Made by a program: the position numbers and the translations under genes
Notes under the pieces: model-generated
Databases searched by the model: none
Seen by the model: the letters and a program-made list of their open reading frames with translations, nothing else
Told to the model about the DNA's origin: nothing
Part shown: positions 10,239 to 18,900 of the stretch, piece after piece
How positions within the stretch are numbered: the first letter of the stretch is position 1
How the letters are laid out: every line of letters begins with the position of its first letter
Source: Nocardioides sp. Root240
Lineage (GTDB): Bacteria > Actinomycetota > Actinomycetes > Propionibacteriales > Nocardioidaceae
Assembly: GCF_001428825.1 (NCBI RefSeq)
Contig: NZ_LMIT01000002.1
Coordinates: forward strand, 605,916-669,915
Direction of reading: 5' to 3'
Length of the DNA stretch: 64,000 nt

Positions 10239-11009
10239 ATGGACCTCGGAGTACGCGACCACGTCTACGTGCTGACCGGCGCGACGCGCGGACTGGGCCA
10301 CGCGACGGCCACGGTGCTGGTCGCCGACGGCGCGCGCGTCGTCGTCTCGGGCCGGACGGCCGCGTCGGTGGAGGCCGCCGTGGCGTCGCTGGAGGCGGTG
10401 GGCGGCGCGGGCTGCGCCGTCGGCGTGGTCGCCGACAACGCCTCGGCATCGGCCCCCGGCGAGCTCGTCGCGGAGGCGTTGGACAGGTGGGGCCGGCTCG
10501 ACGGGGTGCTGATCAGCGTCGGCGGGCCGCCGGGCGGCACGGTCAGCGCGATGACCGACGAGCAGTGGCTCGCGGCCTTCGACTCGGTGTTCCTGGGCGC
10601 GGTCCGGTTGGCCCGCACGGTGGCAGCGGAGCTGTCGGACGGCGGCTCGATCGCCTTCGTGCTCTCCACCAGCGTGCGCCAGCCGATCCCCGGCCTGGCG
10701 ATCTCGAACGGGCTGCGTCCCGGCCTCGCGATGGTGGCCAAGACCCTGGCGGACGAGCTCGGTCCGGAGGGCATCCGCGTCAACGGCCTGCTCCCGGGCC
10801 GGATCGCCACCGAGCGGGTCGCGGAGCTCGACGCGTCGACCGGCGACGCCGCGGCGTCGAAGGCGGCGGCGACCGCCCAGATCCCGTTGGGGCGCTACGG
10901 CCGGCCGGAGGAGTTCGGTCAGGTGGCGGCGTTCGTGCTGTCGCCCGCCGCGTCCTTCCTGTCCGGCGTGATGGTGCCGGTCGACGGCGGGATGTCGCGC
11001 GGGCTCTGA
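10239..11009 (+). CDS. Short-chain dehydrogenase/reductase
   Basis: 256 residues. The NAD(P)-binding motif TGATRGLGHATA is at about residue 12 and the C-terminus LSGVMVPVDGGMSRGL is typical of FabG-like SDRs. The usual YxxxK site is replaced: where Y is expected the sequence reads ISNGLRPGLAMVAKTLADELG, a pattern seen in non-classical SDRs, so catalysis may be altered. ATG 10239 has GGGGAG 13 bases upstream; an in-frame ATG at 10221 has no such site. Its last 91 bases overlap the convergent SURF1 gene. Between glpD and this gene (10078-10238) I see no gene. Confidence 0.82.
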   Translation: MDLGVRDHVYVLTGATRGLGHATATVLVADGARVVVSGRTAASVEAAVASLEAVGGAGCAVGVVADNASASAPGELVAEALDRWGRLDGVLISVGGPPGGTVSAMTDEQWLAAFDSVFLGAVRLARTVAAELSDGGSIAFVLSTSVRQPIPGLAISNGLRPGLAMVAKTLADELGPEGIRVNGLLPGRIATERVAELDASTGDAAASKAAATAQIPLGRYGRPEEFGQVAAFVLSPAASFLSGVMVPVDGGMSRGL

Positions 11010-11791
11010 CGGCTGAACGGCCCGCCCTTCCGCGGTCGCCGGCGTTCGGTACGGCGGCCGTGGGTGCGCTCGTCCCAGGCGAGGTAGCCGAAGCCGCCGA
11101 CGCCGAGCACGCCGAAGAACCACCACTGGAGCCCGTAGAAGAAGTGCGGCCCCTCGCCGAGCTCGGGCAGCTCGACCGGCTCGAGCGCGGTCTCGGCGGC
11201 GGGATCCTCGGCCTTCAGCGCGACGAAGCCGGTGAAGACCGGCCTGTCGATGGCCTCGCCGATCCTGCCGCTGTTGATGGCGCGCGTGGAGCGGCCGGTG
11301 ATCGTCGTGCTGCCGCCGGTCCCGTCGGCGCGCACCCAGCCGGTGACGGTCACCTCGCCGGCCGGCGGAGCGGGGAGGTCGTCGGGACCGATCTCGGGGT
11401 CGTCGGTGGCGAACCAGCCGCGGTCGACGATCGCGGCGGTGCCGTCGGAGGTGACGAGCGGGACGACGACCTCGACCCCGGGCATGCCCTTGCGGGTGCG
11501 GTAGCGGACGACGACGGTGTCCTCGACGTCGTAGGTGCCGGTGACGCTGACCAGCTTCCACTCGTCCGCCTCGGCGACGTCCTTGCCGGGGGCGAGGACG
11601 TCGGTCAGCGGGACCGGGTCGCGCAACTCGTTGGCAGCGACGTAGGCGTTGCGCTCCTTGCGATCCTGGAGCCGGCCGAACTGCCACTCACCGAGCCACC
11701 AGGTGCCGTAGCCGACCAGGATGATCGCCAGGAAGAAGAGCACCCACCGGCGGCTCAGCAGGAATCGCCACGAGGCCAGCCAGGAACGCAC
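10919..11791 (-). CDS. SURF1 family cytochrome oxidase biogenesis protein
   Basis: 290 residues from GTG 11791. Two membrane helices bracket an exported domain: an N-terminal helix (about 11-29, ending in GTWWLGEWQFGRL) and a C-terminal helix (about 231-248, WWFFGVLGVGGFGYLAWDE). The GEWQ-type motif after helix 1, the ARGWF-like DRGWFAT, and the GPHFFYGLQWW motif before helix 2 are SURF1 hallmarks. The family aids heme a insertion into cytochrome aa3 oxidase. The chosen start has a TACCGT -10 hexamer six bases upstream. The charged C-terminal tail runs antisense into the SDR gene. Confidence 0.9.
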   Translation of the reverse strand: MRSWLASWRFLLSRRWVLFFLAIILVGYGTWWLGEWQFGRLQDRKERNAYVAANELRDPVPLTDVLAPGKDVAEADEWKLVSVTGTYDVEDTVVVRYRTRKGMPGVEVVVPLVTSDGTAAIVDRGWFATDDPEIGPDDLPAPPAGEVTVTGWVRADGTGGSTTITGRSTRAINSGRIGEAIDRPVFTGFVALKAEDPAAETALEPVELPELGEGPHFFYGLQWWFFGVLGVGGFGYLAWDERTHGRRTERRRPRKGGPFSRQSPRDIPPSTGTITPDRKDAAGDSTNAAT

Positions 11792-11797
11792 CCCACA

Positions 11798-11803
11798 ACG
11801 GTA
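11798..11803 (-). promoter_or_regulatory. -10 hexamer TACCGT, leaderless start of SURF1
   Basis: TACCGT on the minus strand, six bases before GTG 11791. It favours that start over the upstream in-frame codon at 11821. Confidence 0.42.
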
Positions 11804-11834
11804 GGACCAGCCCCGGACCAACCACCCACCGGCC

Positions 11835-11840
11835 TATCCT
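11835..11840 (+). promoter_or_regulatory. -10 hexamer TATCCT, leaderless start of moaA
   Basis: TATCCT, six bases before ATG 11847. Confidence 0.5.
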
Positions 11841-11846
11841 TGGACC

Positions 11847-12839
11847 ATGCAGCCGCTCATGGACCAGTACGGACGCGTCGCGACCGACCTCAGGGTCTCG
11901 CTGACCGACCGCTGCAACCTGCGCTGCACCTACTGCATGCCCGCCGAGGGCCTCGACTGGCTGCCGACCGACCAGCAGCTCTCCGACGACGAGGTGGTCC
12001 GGCTGATCGGCGTCGCCGTCGGCCGGCTCGGCGTGCAGGAGATCCGCTTCACCGGTGGCGAGCCGCTCGTCCGCCGCGGACTGGTCGACATCGTGCGCCG
12101 GGTCCGTGATCTGGACGCCGACGTGGAGATGTCGATCACGACCAACGCGCTCGGCCTGGCGAAGACCGCCGCGTCGCTGGCGGAGGCGGGACTGAACCGG
12201 GTCAACGTCAGCCTCGACACGGTGCGCCGCGAGACCTTCCACGAGGTGACCCGGCGCGACCGGCTCGACGACGTGGTCGAGGGGCTGGCGGCCGCGGAGG
12301 CCGCGGGACTGGGCCCGGTGAAGGTCAACGCCGTGCTGCTGCGCGGCGTCAACGACGACCACGCCCCGGAGCTCCTGGCCTGGTGCATCGAGCGCGGCTA
12401 CCAGCTGCGCTTCATCGAGCAGATGCCCCTCGACGCCCAGCACGGCTGGAGCCGCGACGAGATGGTGACGGCCGACGAGATCCTCGCCTCGCTGTCCACT
12501 GCGTTCGCCCTCACCCCGGCCTCCGAGCCGCGGGGCAGCGCGCCGGCCGAGCTGTTCACCGTCGACGGGGGTCCCGCCACCGTGGGCGTCATCGCCTCGG
12601 TGACGCGGCCGTTCTGCGGCGACTGCGACCGGGTGCGGCTCACCGCCGACGGCCAGGTGCGCAACTGCCTGTTCGCGCGCACGGAGTCCGACCTGCGGGT
12701 CGCCCTGCGCGCCGGGGCGTCCGACGACGAGCTCGCCGAGCGCTGGCTCACCGCGATGCGCGGCAAGGCGGCCGGGCACGGCATCGACGACCCGACCTTC
12801 CTGCAGCCGGACCGGCCGATGTCGGCCATCGGCGGCTGA
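11847..12839 (+). CDS. moaA: GTP 3',8-cyclase, molybdenum cofactor synthesis
   Basis: 330 residues. This radical-SAM enzyme converts GTP to 3',8-cyclo-7,8-dihydro-GTP, the first step of molybdopterin synthesis. The SAM-binding cluster motif CNLRCTYC is at about residue 22 and RFTGGEPLVRR follows. The C-terminal second cluster is visible as CGDCDRVRLTADGQVRNC (about 257-274), and the protein ends in the characteristic Gly-Gly (MSAIGG). No other moa gene is adjacent. A -10 hexamer sits immediately upstream, so it is probably transcribed alone. Confidence 0.96.
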   Translation: MQPLMDQYGRVATDLRVSLTDRCNLRCTYCMPAEGLDWLPTDQQLSDDEVVRLIGVAVGRLGVQEIRFTGGEPLVRRGLVDIVRRVRDLDADVEMSITTNALGLAKTAASLAEAGLNRVNVSLDTVRRETFHEVTRRDRLDDVVEGLAAAEAAGLGPVKVNAVLLRGVNDDHAPELLAWCIERGYQLRFIEQMPLDAQHGWSRDEMVTADEILASLSTAFALTPASEPRGSAPAELFTVDGGPATVGVIASVTRPFCGDCDRVRLTADGQVRNCLFARTESDLRVALRAGASDDELAERWLTAMRGKAAGHGIDDPTFLQPDRPMSAIGG

Positions 12840-12854
12840 GCGACCCGGCCCCGC

Positions 12855-13395
12855 TCAGGCGAGCGAGGCCGCCTCGACCGGGGCGTCCTCCAGCAGCGTG
12901 ATGGTGCCGGCGGCACCGTCGACGCGCACCAGCTGGCCGTCGACGAAGCTGCTCGTGGCGTGCTTGGTGTCGACCACGCAGGGCACGCAGAACTCGCGCG
13001 CGACGATGGCGGCGTGCGAGGCCGCGCCACCGATGTCGGTGACGACGGCGGCGGCGTAGGCGAACATCGCCGTGTGGCCGACGTCGGTGACCGAGGCGAC
13101 GAGAACGTCGTCCGGCTCGATGTCGTCGTCGGGACCGCGGAGCACCTTGACCCGGCCCTCGACGATCCCGGGGTAGACGCCCAGGCCGGACACCGAGCCG
13201 CCCACCGCGAGCGCCTGCTCGTCGGCCGCGGGCTCCCAGTGGCCCACGACGATGTCGGGCATGGTGATCGCCTTCAGCCGCTCGCGCTCGGCACGACGAC
13301 GGGCGACCGTGGCCCGCAGGTCCTCGCGCGAGCAGAAGGCCTGGTCGAGGGTCAGGTAGAAGATGTCCTCGACCCGGTCCAGCTGGCCGAGGCCC
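12855..13395 (-). pseudogene. 3' fragment of a PEP-utilising enzyme
   Basis: The C-terminal 175-180 codons of a PEP synthase/PPDK-like protein: VEDIFYLTLDQAF (linker), GVYPGIVEGRVKVLRG, then the swivelling phosphohistidine domain VVTDIGGAASHAAIVAREF with the catalytic His, ending VDGAAGTITLLEDAP. Homologous sequence begins abruptly near 13390. The nucleotide-binding and most other domains, normally several hundred residues, are absent. The other side of the break is the oppositely oriented, 5'-truncated hydroxylase at 13392. The frame stays open into that gene only as an antisense shadow. Not expected to make active protein. Confidence 0.78.
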
Positions 13396-14390
13396 ACCCG
13401 CGCGCGTTCTTCGAGGTGGTGCGCACCCTCGCCGGGGCCTGCGGCTCGACCGGATGGGTCGCCTCGGTGCTGGGGGTCCACCCCTGGCACGTCGCCCTCT
13501 TCCCCGAGCAGGCGCAGGACGACGTGTTCGGGCCCGACCCGGACACGATCATCTGCTCGGCGTACGCCCCTGTCGGCCGGCTCGAGGCCGTGACCGGTGG
13601 CTACCGGCTGACCGGCCACTGGAGCTTCTCCTCGGGCGTGGACCACGCCTCGTGGGTACTGCTCGGCGCGGTGCTCCCCGGTGACGACGGCACGCCCCAG
13701 CACGTGACCGTGCTCGTGCCCCGCGCCGACTTCCGCACCGACGACGTCTGGGACGTGGTCGGCCTGCGCGGCACCGGCAGCAACGACGTCCACGTCGCCG
13801 ACGCCTTCGTCCCGGCCCACCGCGTGCTCCCGCACGCCGCCCAGTCCGCCCTGCTGGCCCCCGGCCAGGACGTGAACACCGGTGCCCTCTACCGGATCCC
13901 GTTCGCGGCGGTCTTCGCCACGGCCGTGACCGCCCCCGTCCTCGGGGCCGTCACGGGCTGCCTGGAGTCCTGGCTGCTGCACATGCGCGAGCGGGTCCGC
14001 GGCAGCACCAGCGGGGGACGCTTCGCCGACGACCCGTTCGCCCAGGTGGCCATCGCCCGTGCCGCCTCCGAGGTCGACGCCGCCTGCCTGCAGATGGACC
14101 GGAACCTCGACGCGCTGGTCGCGCACGCCGTCGCGCAGGAGGAGATCCCGCTCGAGCTGCGCGCCCGCACCCGCCGCGACCAGGTGCTCGGCACCGAGCG
14201 CGCCCTGCACGCCGTCGACCTGCTCTTCAAGACCGCCGGCGGCAACTCGCTGCACCGCGGGAACCCGATCGAGCGGGCCTGGCGCGACGCCCACGCGGGC
14301 TCCGTGCACGTCGCCAACGACATCGACCGCGCCCTGTCGGGGTACGGCCGGCTGGCGTTCGGACTGCCCGTGGACGATGCGCTCGTCTGA
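13392..14390 (+). pseudogene. 5'-truncated HsaA-like flavin-dependent monooxygenase
   Basis: About 330 codons matching the acyl-CoA-dehydrogenase-fold oxygenases such as HsaA (3-hydroxy-9,10-secoandrostatriene-dione hydroxylase). Visible marks are ACGSTGWVASVLGVH, GYRLTGHWSFSSGVDHA, VVGLRGTGSNDV and, near the end, FKTAGGNSLHRGNPIERAWRDAH. These proteins are usually near 390-400 residues, so roughly 60-80 N-terminal residues are missing. Recognisable homology starts at HPRAFFEVVRTLA (about 13395) with no start codon or ribosome site there. The codons upstream are antisense to the PEP-enzyme fragment. It may be expressed as a fusion from a far upstream start (12960), but more likely it is dead. 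Confidence 0.75.
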
Positions 14391-14461
14391 GCCCGGACCT
14401 CCTCGTCCCGCTCAGCGAGAGCAACACCCGATCGGGGTGTGACCGCGACCACAGTCTCGCC

Positions 14462-15445
14462 ATGCACGCAGTGATCATGAACGAGACAGGCGGGCCCGAG
14501 GTCCTCACGTACGGCGAGATCGCGACGCCGGAGCCCGCGCCGGGGGAGGTCCGCGTCCGGGTCGCGTACGCCGGCGTGAACCCCGCCGACTGGAAGAACC
14601 GGCAGGGCATGCTCGCCGCCTTCCGCCCCTACGTCTTCCCGTACGTGCTGGGCTTCGACGCAGCGGGCGTGGTCGACGCGCTGGGTGAGGGCGTCACCGG
14701 GTTCGCCGTCGGCGACCGGGTCTTCACGCCCACCAACCACGGCCAGGGCGCGCAGGGCAGCTACGCGGAGCACGTCGTCGCGAACGTCGACCGCGTCGCG
14801 CCGATCCCGGACGCGATGGACTTCAGGTCGGCCGCGGCGCTGCCGGTCGCCGCGCTCACGGCGTGGCAGGCACTCCAGCACAACGGCGGTGTCCAGGCGG
14901 GCCAGCAGGTCCTCGTGCACGGTGGCTCGGGCGGGCTCGGCGGCTTCGCCGTCCAGTTCGCGAAGGCGGCGGGCGCGCAGGTCGCCGCCACCTGCAGCAC
15001 GGCCAACGTGGCCTACCTCGCCGGGCTCGGAGCCGATCTCGTCATCGACTACTTGGGCGACGACGTCACCGCCACCCTCAAGGAGTGGGCCCCCGAGGGT
15101 CTGGACCTGGTCGTGAACACCGCCGGCGCCAGCTCGCTGACGCACGGGCTCGACCTGGTCCGCAGTGGCGGTGCCCTCGTGAGCATCCCGACGCTGGTCG
15201 ACGACGGCGACATCCCTGCCGAGGTCGCCGCCGCGGCGGGCCGCGGTGTCGAGCGGGTCTACTCGATGATGACCGACGTCGACTGCGCGCCCGCGCTCGC
15301 GACGATCGCGGACCTGGTGGTCGCGGGCGACGTACGGCTCCCGGAGATCCGGGAGTTCGCCCTGCAGGACGCGGCGACCGCCCACGAGGCGATCCAGACC
15401 GGCCACACCCGCGGCAAGATCGTCCTCAAGGTCGCGGAGCTCTGA
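14462..15445 (+). CDS. MDR-family NADPH:quinone reductase-like enzyme
   Basis: 327 residues. A zinc-free medium-chain dehydrogenase/reductase: GroES-like N-terminal domain with YAGVNPADWKNRQG and LGFDAAGVVDALGEGV, then a Rossmann domain with VHGGSGGLGGFAVQFAKAAG (about 157-176) for NADPH. The zinc-ligand cysteines of alcohol dehydrogenases are absent, as in quinone oxidoreductases. The 70 bases upstream contain only a weak hairpin (ACACCC/GGGTGT). It ends one base before the next GTG and is probably cotranscribed with it. The electron acceptor is unknown. Confidence 0.85.
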   Translation: MHAVIMNETGGPEVLTYGEIATPEPAPGEVRVRVAYAGVNPADWKNRQGMLAAFRPYVFPYVLGFDAAGVVDALGEGVTGFAVGDRVFTPTNHGQGAQGSYAEHVVANVDRVAPIPDAMDFRSAAALPVAALTAWQALQHNGGVQAGQQVLVHGGSGGLGGFAVQFAKAAGAQVAATCSTANVAYLAGLGADLVIDYLGDDVTATLKEWAPEGLDLVVNTAGASSLTHGLDLVRSGGALVSIPTLVDDGDIPAEVAAAAGRGVERVYSMMTDVDCAPALATIADLVVAGDVRLPEIREFALQDAATAHEAIQTGHTRGKIVLKVAEL

Positions 15446-15446
15446 G

Positions 15447-16484
15447 GTGAACGCCTCGATCACCGTCCGCGACCACTACGTCGTGGCCGCGGACCGCCTC
15501 GCGGAGCTGCGCACCCTCGTCGCCGGGTACGCCGACGGCGCGGCCGCCCGCGGCCTGGTCCTCACCGAGCAGGTCGCCGCCCCGCCGCTCGCCCTGGCCG
15601 ACCAGCCGGTCACCCTCGACGTGCGCTGGACGCTCGCCGACGTGGGCGCCTTCTGGACCGCACGCGCCCAGTCCCACGACCCCGCCGTCGGGGCGTTCTG
15701 GGCCGCGGTCGACGCGATCGTCACCGCGCGCGAACGCACGTACGGCATGGCACCGGAGACGGTGCCGCCGAGCCCGGAGGACCTCGGTGCGCACGCCGCC
15801 ACGCCGGCCGTCTGGCGGGAGACCGCCCAGCTGTACCTCCCCCCGGGTGCCGGGGAACCCGAGGTCGCCGCCCTCCTCGCCGACCTCGCGAGGGCTGCCG
15901 ACCTGCCGGGGGTCGAGCAGTCGGTCGCCAGCCCCAACTTCGTCCCCGCCTACGGCGCCGGCCACGTGACCTGGGACCTGGTCTACCCCGACCGCGCGAC
16001 GGCCGCGGTGGCCCGCAAGTCGACGCTGTGGACCGACGACCTGCTCCCGGCGCTCGAGCGCCACTGCGCGTCGCGCAGCGCCCTCGGCCTGGACACGGTC
16101 GGCGCCGGAGCCCGCGAGCCGGACCTCGCCGGGGGAGTGAAGCGCACCGCGCTCTTCCGCCTCCTGCCCGGTGTCGACGCGGCGGCCGCGGAGGCCTTCG
16201 CCCGCGACACCCTCGCCATGCCCGCGCACATCGGTGCGATCCGCAACTGGCGGCTCAGCAGGGCGGTCCCGCTCGACTGGGACGCCACGGCGGGGGAGCC
16301 GTGGACCTTCGTCTGGGAGCAGGAGTACGCCGACCTCGACGGCCTGGTCGTCGACTACATGGTCCACCCGCACCACTGGGCCCACGTGGACCGGTGGTTC
16401 GACGTCGAGTCGGGTGCCCAGGCCGTGGACCCGGCACTGTGCCACGCCTTCGCCGCTCTGGAGCGGGCCTTCATCACCCGTTGA
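15447..16484 (+). CDS. Hypothetical protein with Dabb-like repeats
   Basis: 345 residues, GTG start one base after the dehydrogenase stop. The C-terminal third (about 228-322) resembles a Dabb (stress-responsive dimeric alpha/beta barrel) domain: KRTALFRLLPGV, then WTFVWEQEYADLDGLVVDYMVHPHHW with the typical hydrophobic strand followed by paired His. Two preceding segments (about 5-95 and 125-205) have similar length and predicted strand-helix order, so the protein may contain three ferredoxin-like barrels; this is inference from pattern. No catalytic residues are recognised. Its end overlaps the convergent Lrp gene by 11 bases. Confidence 0.6.
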   Translation: MNASITVRDHYVVAADRLAELRTLVAGYADGAAARGLVLTEQVAAPPLALADQPVTLDVRWTLADVGAFWTARAQSHDPAVGAFWAAVDAIVTARERTYGMAPETVPPSPEDLGAHAATPAVWRETAQLYLPPGAGEPEVAALLADLARAADLPGVEQSVASPNFVPAYGAGHVTWDLVYPDRATAAVARKSTLWTDDLLPALERHCASRSALGLDTVGAGAREPDLAGGVKRTALFRLLPGVDAAAAEAFARDTLAMPAHIGAIRNWRLSRAVPLDWDATAGEPWTFVWEQEYADLDGLVVDYMVHPHHWAHVDRWFDVESGAQAVDPALCHAFAALERAFITR

Positions 16485-16914
16485 GCGGCCGCTCGAACAG
16501 CCGCGACATCACGACCACCGTGCGCGACCGGTCGACCTGGTCGACGGCGCGGATGCCCTCGATGACCCGTTCGAGGTCGGCCATCGAGGCCGCCACGACG
16601 TGCACGAGCGCGTCCGCGTCTCCCGTGATGGTCCAGGCACCGATCACCTCGGGGAAGGCCTCGAGGTCCCGCTTGAGCCGGTCGGCGGAGACATTGCCCT
16701 GGTAGGACAGCTCGACGTACGCCGAGGTGTCCCAGCCCAGTGCCGCCGGGTCGATCAGCGCGGTGAAACCGGCGATCTCGCCCCGCTCGCGCATCCGGTC
16801 GACCCGCCGCTTGGCGGCCGGTGCGGAGAGGCCGACGGCGTCGCCGATCTCCTGGAAGGTGGCCCGCCCGTCGCGGAGCAGGACGTCGACGATCTGGCGG
16901 TCGAGCGGATCCAT
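16474..16914 (-). CDS. Lrp/AsnC family transcriptional regulator
   Basis: 146 residues. N-terminal winged helix-turn-helix (LDRQIVDVLLRDGRATFQEI, then VGLSAPAAKRRVDRMRERG) and a C-terminal RAM ligand-binding domain (about 64-140, with EVIGAWTITGDADALVHV). It is divergent from the DDAH-like gene with inverted TTGCGTC/GACGCAA sites between them, so it most likely controls the arginine/citrulline module and itself, using an amino acid from that pathway as effector. A purine-rich GGAAGCAGG precedes the start. Confidence 0.9.
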   Translation of the reverse strand: MDPLDRQIVDVLLRDGRATFQEIGDAVGLSAPAAKRRVDRMRERGEIAGFTALIDPAALGWDTSAYVELSYQGNVSADRLKRDLEAFPEVIGAWTITGDADALVHVVAASMADLERVIEGIRAVDQVDRSRTVVVMSRLFERPLNG

Positions 16915-16933
16915 GGCGGCCTGCTTCCGTTTC

Positions 16934-16958
16934 TTGCGTCAGGTGACGATCGACGCAA
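16934..16958. promoter_or_regulatory. Inverted repeat, candidate Lrp/AsnC operator
   Basis: TTGCGTC and GACGCAA arms (seven bases, perfect) are separated by 11 bases, giving a 25-bp dyad in the divergent region. A further TTGCGTC half-site is at 16995-17001, exactly 61 bases from the first, near the presumed promoter of the downstream operon. Spaced degenerate sites on one helical face suit octameric Lrp-type binding. Confidence 0.45.
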
Positions 16959-17044
16959 CAGACCAAGGTCCGGTGCGCAACGCATGGCGATTGCTTGCGT
17001 CAGACGACGACTCTAGCGTTGTCGGCACCTGCGAAAGGACCCCC

Positions 17045-17869
17045 ATGCCGTCTGCTGTGACTGCTGCGCCCCCGCGGCACCTCGAGATCCTGATGTGCCC
17101 GCCGACCCACTTCGCCGTGGAGTACGCCATCAACCCGTGGATGGACACGACCGTTCCGGTCGACGTCGCGCGGGCCGTGGCGCAGTGGGAGGAGCTGCGG
17201 GCGACGTACCTGCGCCTGGGCCACGACGTCCGTGTCGCGGAGCCGGTGCCGGGCCTGCCCGACATGGTGTTCGCCGCCAACGCCGGGGTCGTGCACGATG
17301 GTCGCGTGCTGGTCTCGCGCTTCACGCACGCCGAGCGGCAGGGCGAGACCGCGGCCTACGCCGCCTGGTTCGAGGCCGCCGGCTACCGCGAGGTCCGCAC
17401 GGCCAGCGTCCGCAACGAGGGCGAGGGCGACGTGCTGACCGTCGGCGGTGTGCTGCTCGCCGCGGCCGGCACCCGCACCACCCGCGAGGCCCACGCCGAG
17501 ATGGCCGAGTTCTTCGGCGTGCCCGTCATCGCGCTCGAGCTCGTGGACCCCCGCTTCTACCACCTCGACACCGCGCTGATGGTGCTCGACGAGCGCACCG
17601 TCGCCTACTACCCGGGCGCCTTCTCGGAGGCCAGCCGTGCGGTCATCGAGCAGCTCTTCCCGGGGGCGATCCACGCGACCGAGGAGGACGCCTGCGGCTT
17701 CGGCCTCAACGCGATGAGCGACGGCGTCCACGTGGTCATGTCCGACCGCGCCACCCACCTGCAGGAGGTGCTGCGCGAGCGCGGCTACCAGCCGATCGGC
17801 GTCGACATGAGCGAGCTGATCAAGGCCGGCGGGAGCGCGAAGTGCTGCACCCTGGAACTGCGCGCATGA
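17045..17869 (+). CDS. ddaH: Dimethylarginine dimethylaminohydrolase-like hydrolase
   Basis: 274 residues. A guanidine-modifying (amidinotransferase/DDAH-fold) hydrolase, expected to turn arginine or methylated arginines into citrulline. Visible catalytic positions: the Asp in PGLPDMVFAANAG, the His in RFYHLDTALMVL, and the nucleophilic Cys in the C-terminal SAKCCTLEL. ATG 17045 is preceded by GAAAGGA. First gene of a three-gene operon; its stop overlaps the next start (ATGA). It could also act on N-omega-hydroxyarginine or free arginine; the sequence does not decide. Confidence 0.82.
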   Translation: MPSAVTAAPPRHLEILMCPPTHFAVEYAINPWMDTTVPVDVARAVAQWEELRATYLRLGHDVRVAEPVPGLPDMVFAANAGVVHDGRVLVSRFTHAERQGETAAYAAWFEAAGYREVRTASVRNEGEGDVLTVGGVLLAAAGTRTTREAHAEMAEFFGVPVIALELVDPRFYHLDTALMVLDERTVAYYPGAFSEASRAVIEQLFPGAIHATEEDACGFGLNAMSDGVHVVMSDRATHLQEVLRERGYQPIGVDMSELIKAGGSAKCCTLELRA

Positions 17870-18900
17870 ACGTCACCTTCCTCGACGTGCCCGGCATGGT
17901 CCGCTGGGTCACCGCCCGCGGGGTCGAGAACATCGTCCGCGACCTGACCACCGCCATCGACGCCGACTTCGCCCGTTGGCAGGACTTCGACAAGACCCCG
18001 CGCGTGGCCAGCCACTCGCCCGAGGGCGTGCTCGAGCTGATGCCGACCAGCGACGGCGTGACCTACGGCTTCAAGTACGTCAACGGCCACCCCAAGAACC
18101 CCGAGCGTGGCTTCCAGACGGTCACCGCCTTCGGCATGCTCGCCGACGTGGGCAACGGCTACCCGCTGTTCCTCACCGAGATGACCATCCTCACCGCCCT
18201 CCGTACGGCGGCCACCTCGGCCATGGCCGCACGCCACCTCGCCCGCCCGGACTCCACGAGCATGGCGATGATCGGCTGCGGTGCCCAGGCCGAGTTCCAG
18301 GCCCTCGCGTTCCGCGCGGTCCTCGGCATCAACAGCCTGCGGATCTGGGACACCGACCCCGCTGCCATGGACAAGCTGGAGCGCAATGCGGTCCGTGCCG
18401 GGTTCGACGTCCACCGCGCGTCCGACGCCCGCGAGGCCTGCCGGGGCGCCGACATCGTCACCACCTGCACGGCCGACAAGGCCAACGCGATCGTCCTGCC
18501 CCACGACGCCGTGGAGCCGGGCATGCACCTCAACTGCATCGGCGGCGACTGCCCCGGCAAGACCGAGCTCGACCCCCGCACGGTCGCCGCGTCCCGCGTG
18601 TTCGTCGAGTACACGCCGCAGACGCGCATCGAGGGCGAGATCCAGCGCCAGGCGCCGGACTTCCCGGTGACCGAGCTCTGGGAGGTCGTCCAGGGCCGCC
18701 GTACCGGGCGGGAGAGCGCCGCCGACGTGACGCTCTTCGACTCCGTCGGCTTCGCCGTCGAGGACTTCAGTGCCCTGCGCTTCGTCTACGACGCCGTCCG
18801 CGCCGACCCCGACGTCGCCACCGTCGACCTCGTCGCCGAGCCCGCCGACCCGAAGGACCTGTTCGCGTACGCGACCGCTGCTGCCGTCGTGGGCGTATGA
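17866..18900 (+). CDS. Ornithine cyclodeaminase family protein
   Basis: 344 residues. The OCD/mu-crystallin fold: RTAATSAMAARHLARPDS and the NAD-binding loop MIGCGAQAEFQALAF (about 140-154), then HLNCIGGDCPGKTELD. The family deaminates ornithine to proline, though relatives make or reduce other imino acids. The long N-terminal region with YGFKYVNGHPKNPERGF matches the substrate-binding side of true OCDs. Overlaps the upstream and downstream genes by four bases each, so translation is coupled. In context it would take ornithine to proline. Confidence 0.87.
   Translation: MNVTFLDVPGMVRWVTARGVENIVRDLTTAIDADFARWQDFDKTPRVASHSPEGVLELMPTSDGVTYGFKYVNGHPKNPERGFQTVTAFGMLADVGNGYPLFLTEMTILTALRTAATSAMAARHLARPDSTSMAMIGCGAQAEFQALAFRAVLGINSLRIWDTDPAAMDKLERNAVRAGFDVHRASDAREACRGADIVTTCTADKANAIVLPHDAVEPGMHLNCIGGDCPGKTELDPRTVAASRVFVEYTPQTRIEGEIQRQAPDFPVTELWEVVQGRRTGRESAADVTLFDSVGFAVEDFSALRFVYDAVRADPDVATVDLVAEPADPKDLFAYATAAAVVGV

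Noticed and set aside
12960..14390. 476-codon frame treated as one complete acyl-CoA-dehydrogenase-like gene
   Set aside because: Its first 144 codons are antisense to the PEP-enzyme fragment and match nothing; only the part from about 13395 is a real homologue.
14426..14442. ACACCC/GGGTGT hairpin before the MDR gene
   Set aside because: Six-base stem with no conserved neighbours; too weak for an operator or terminator claim.
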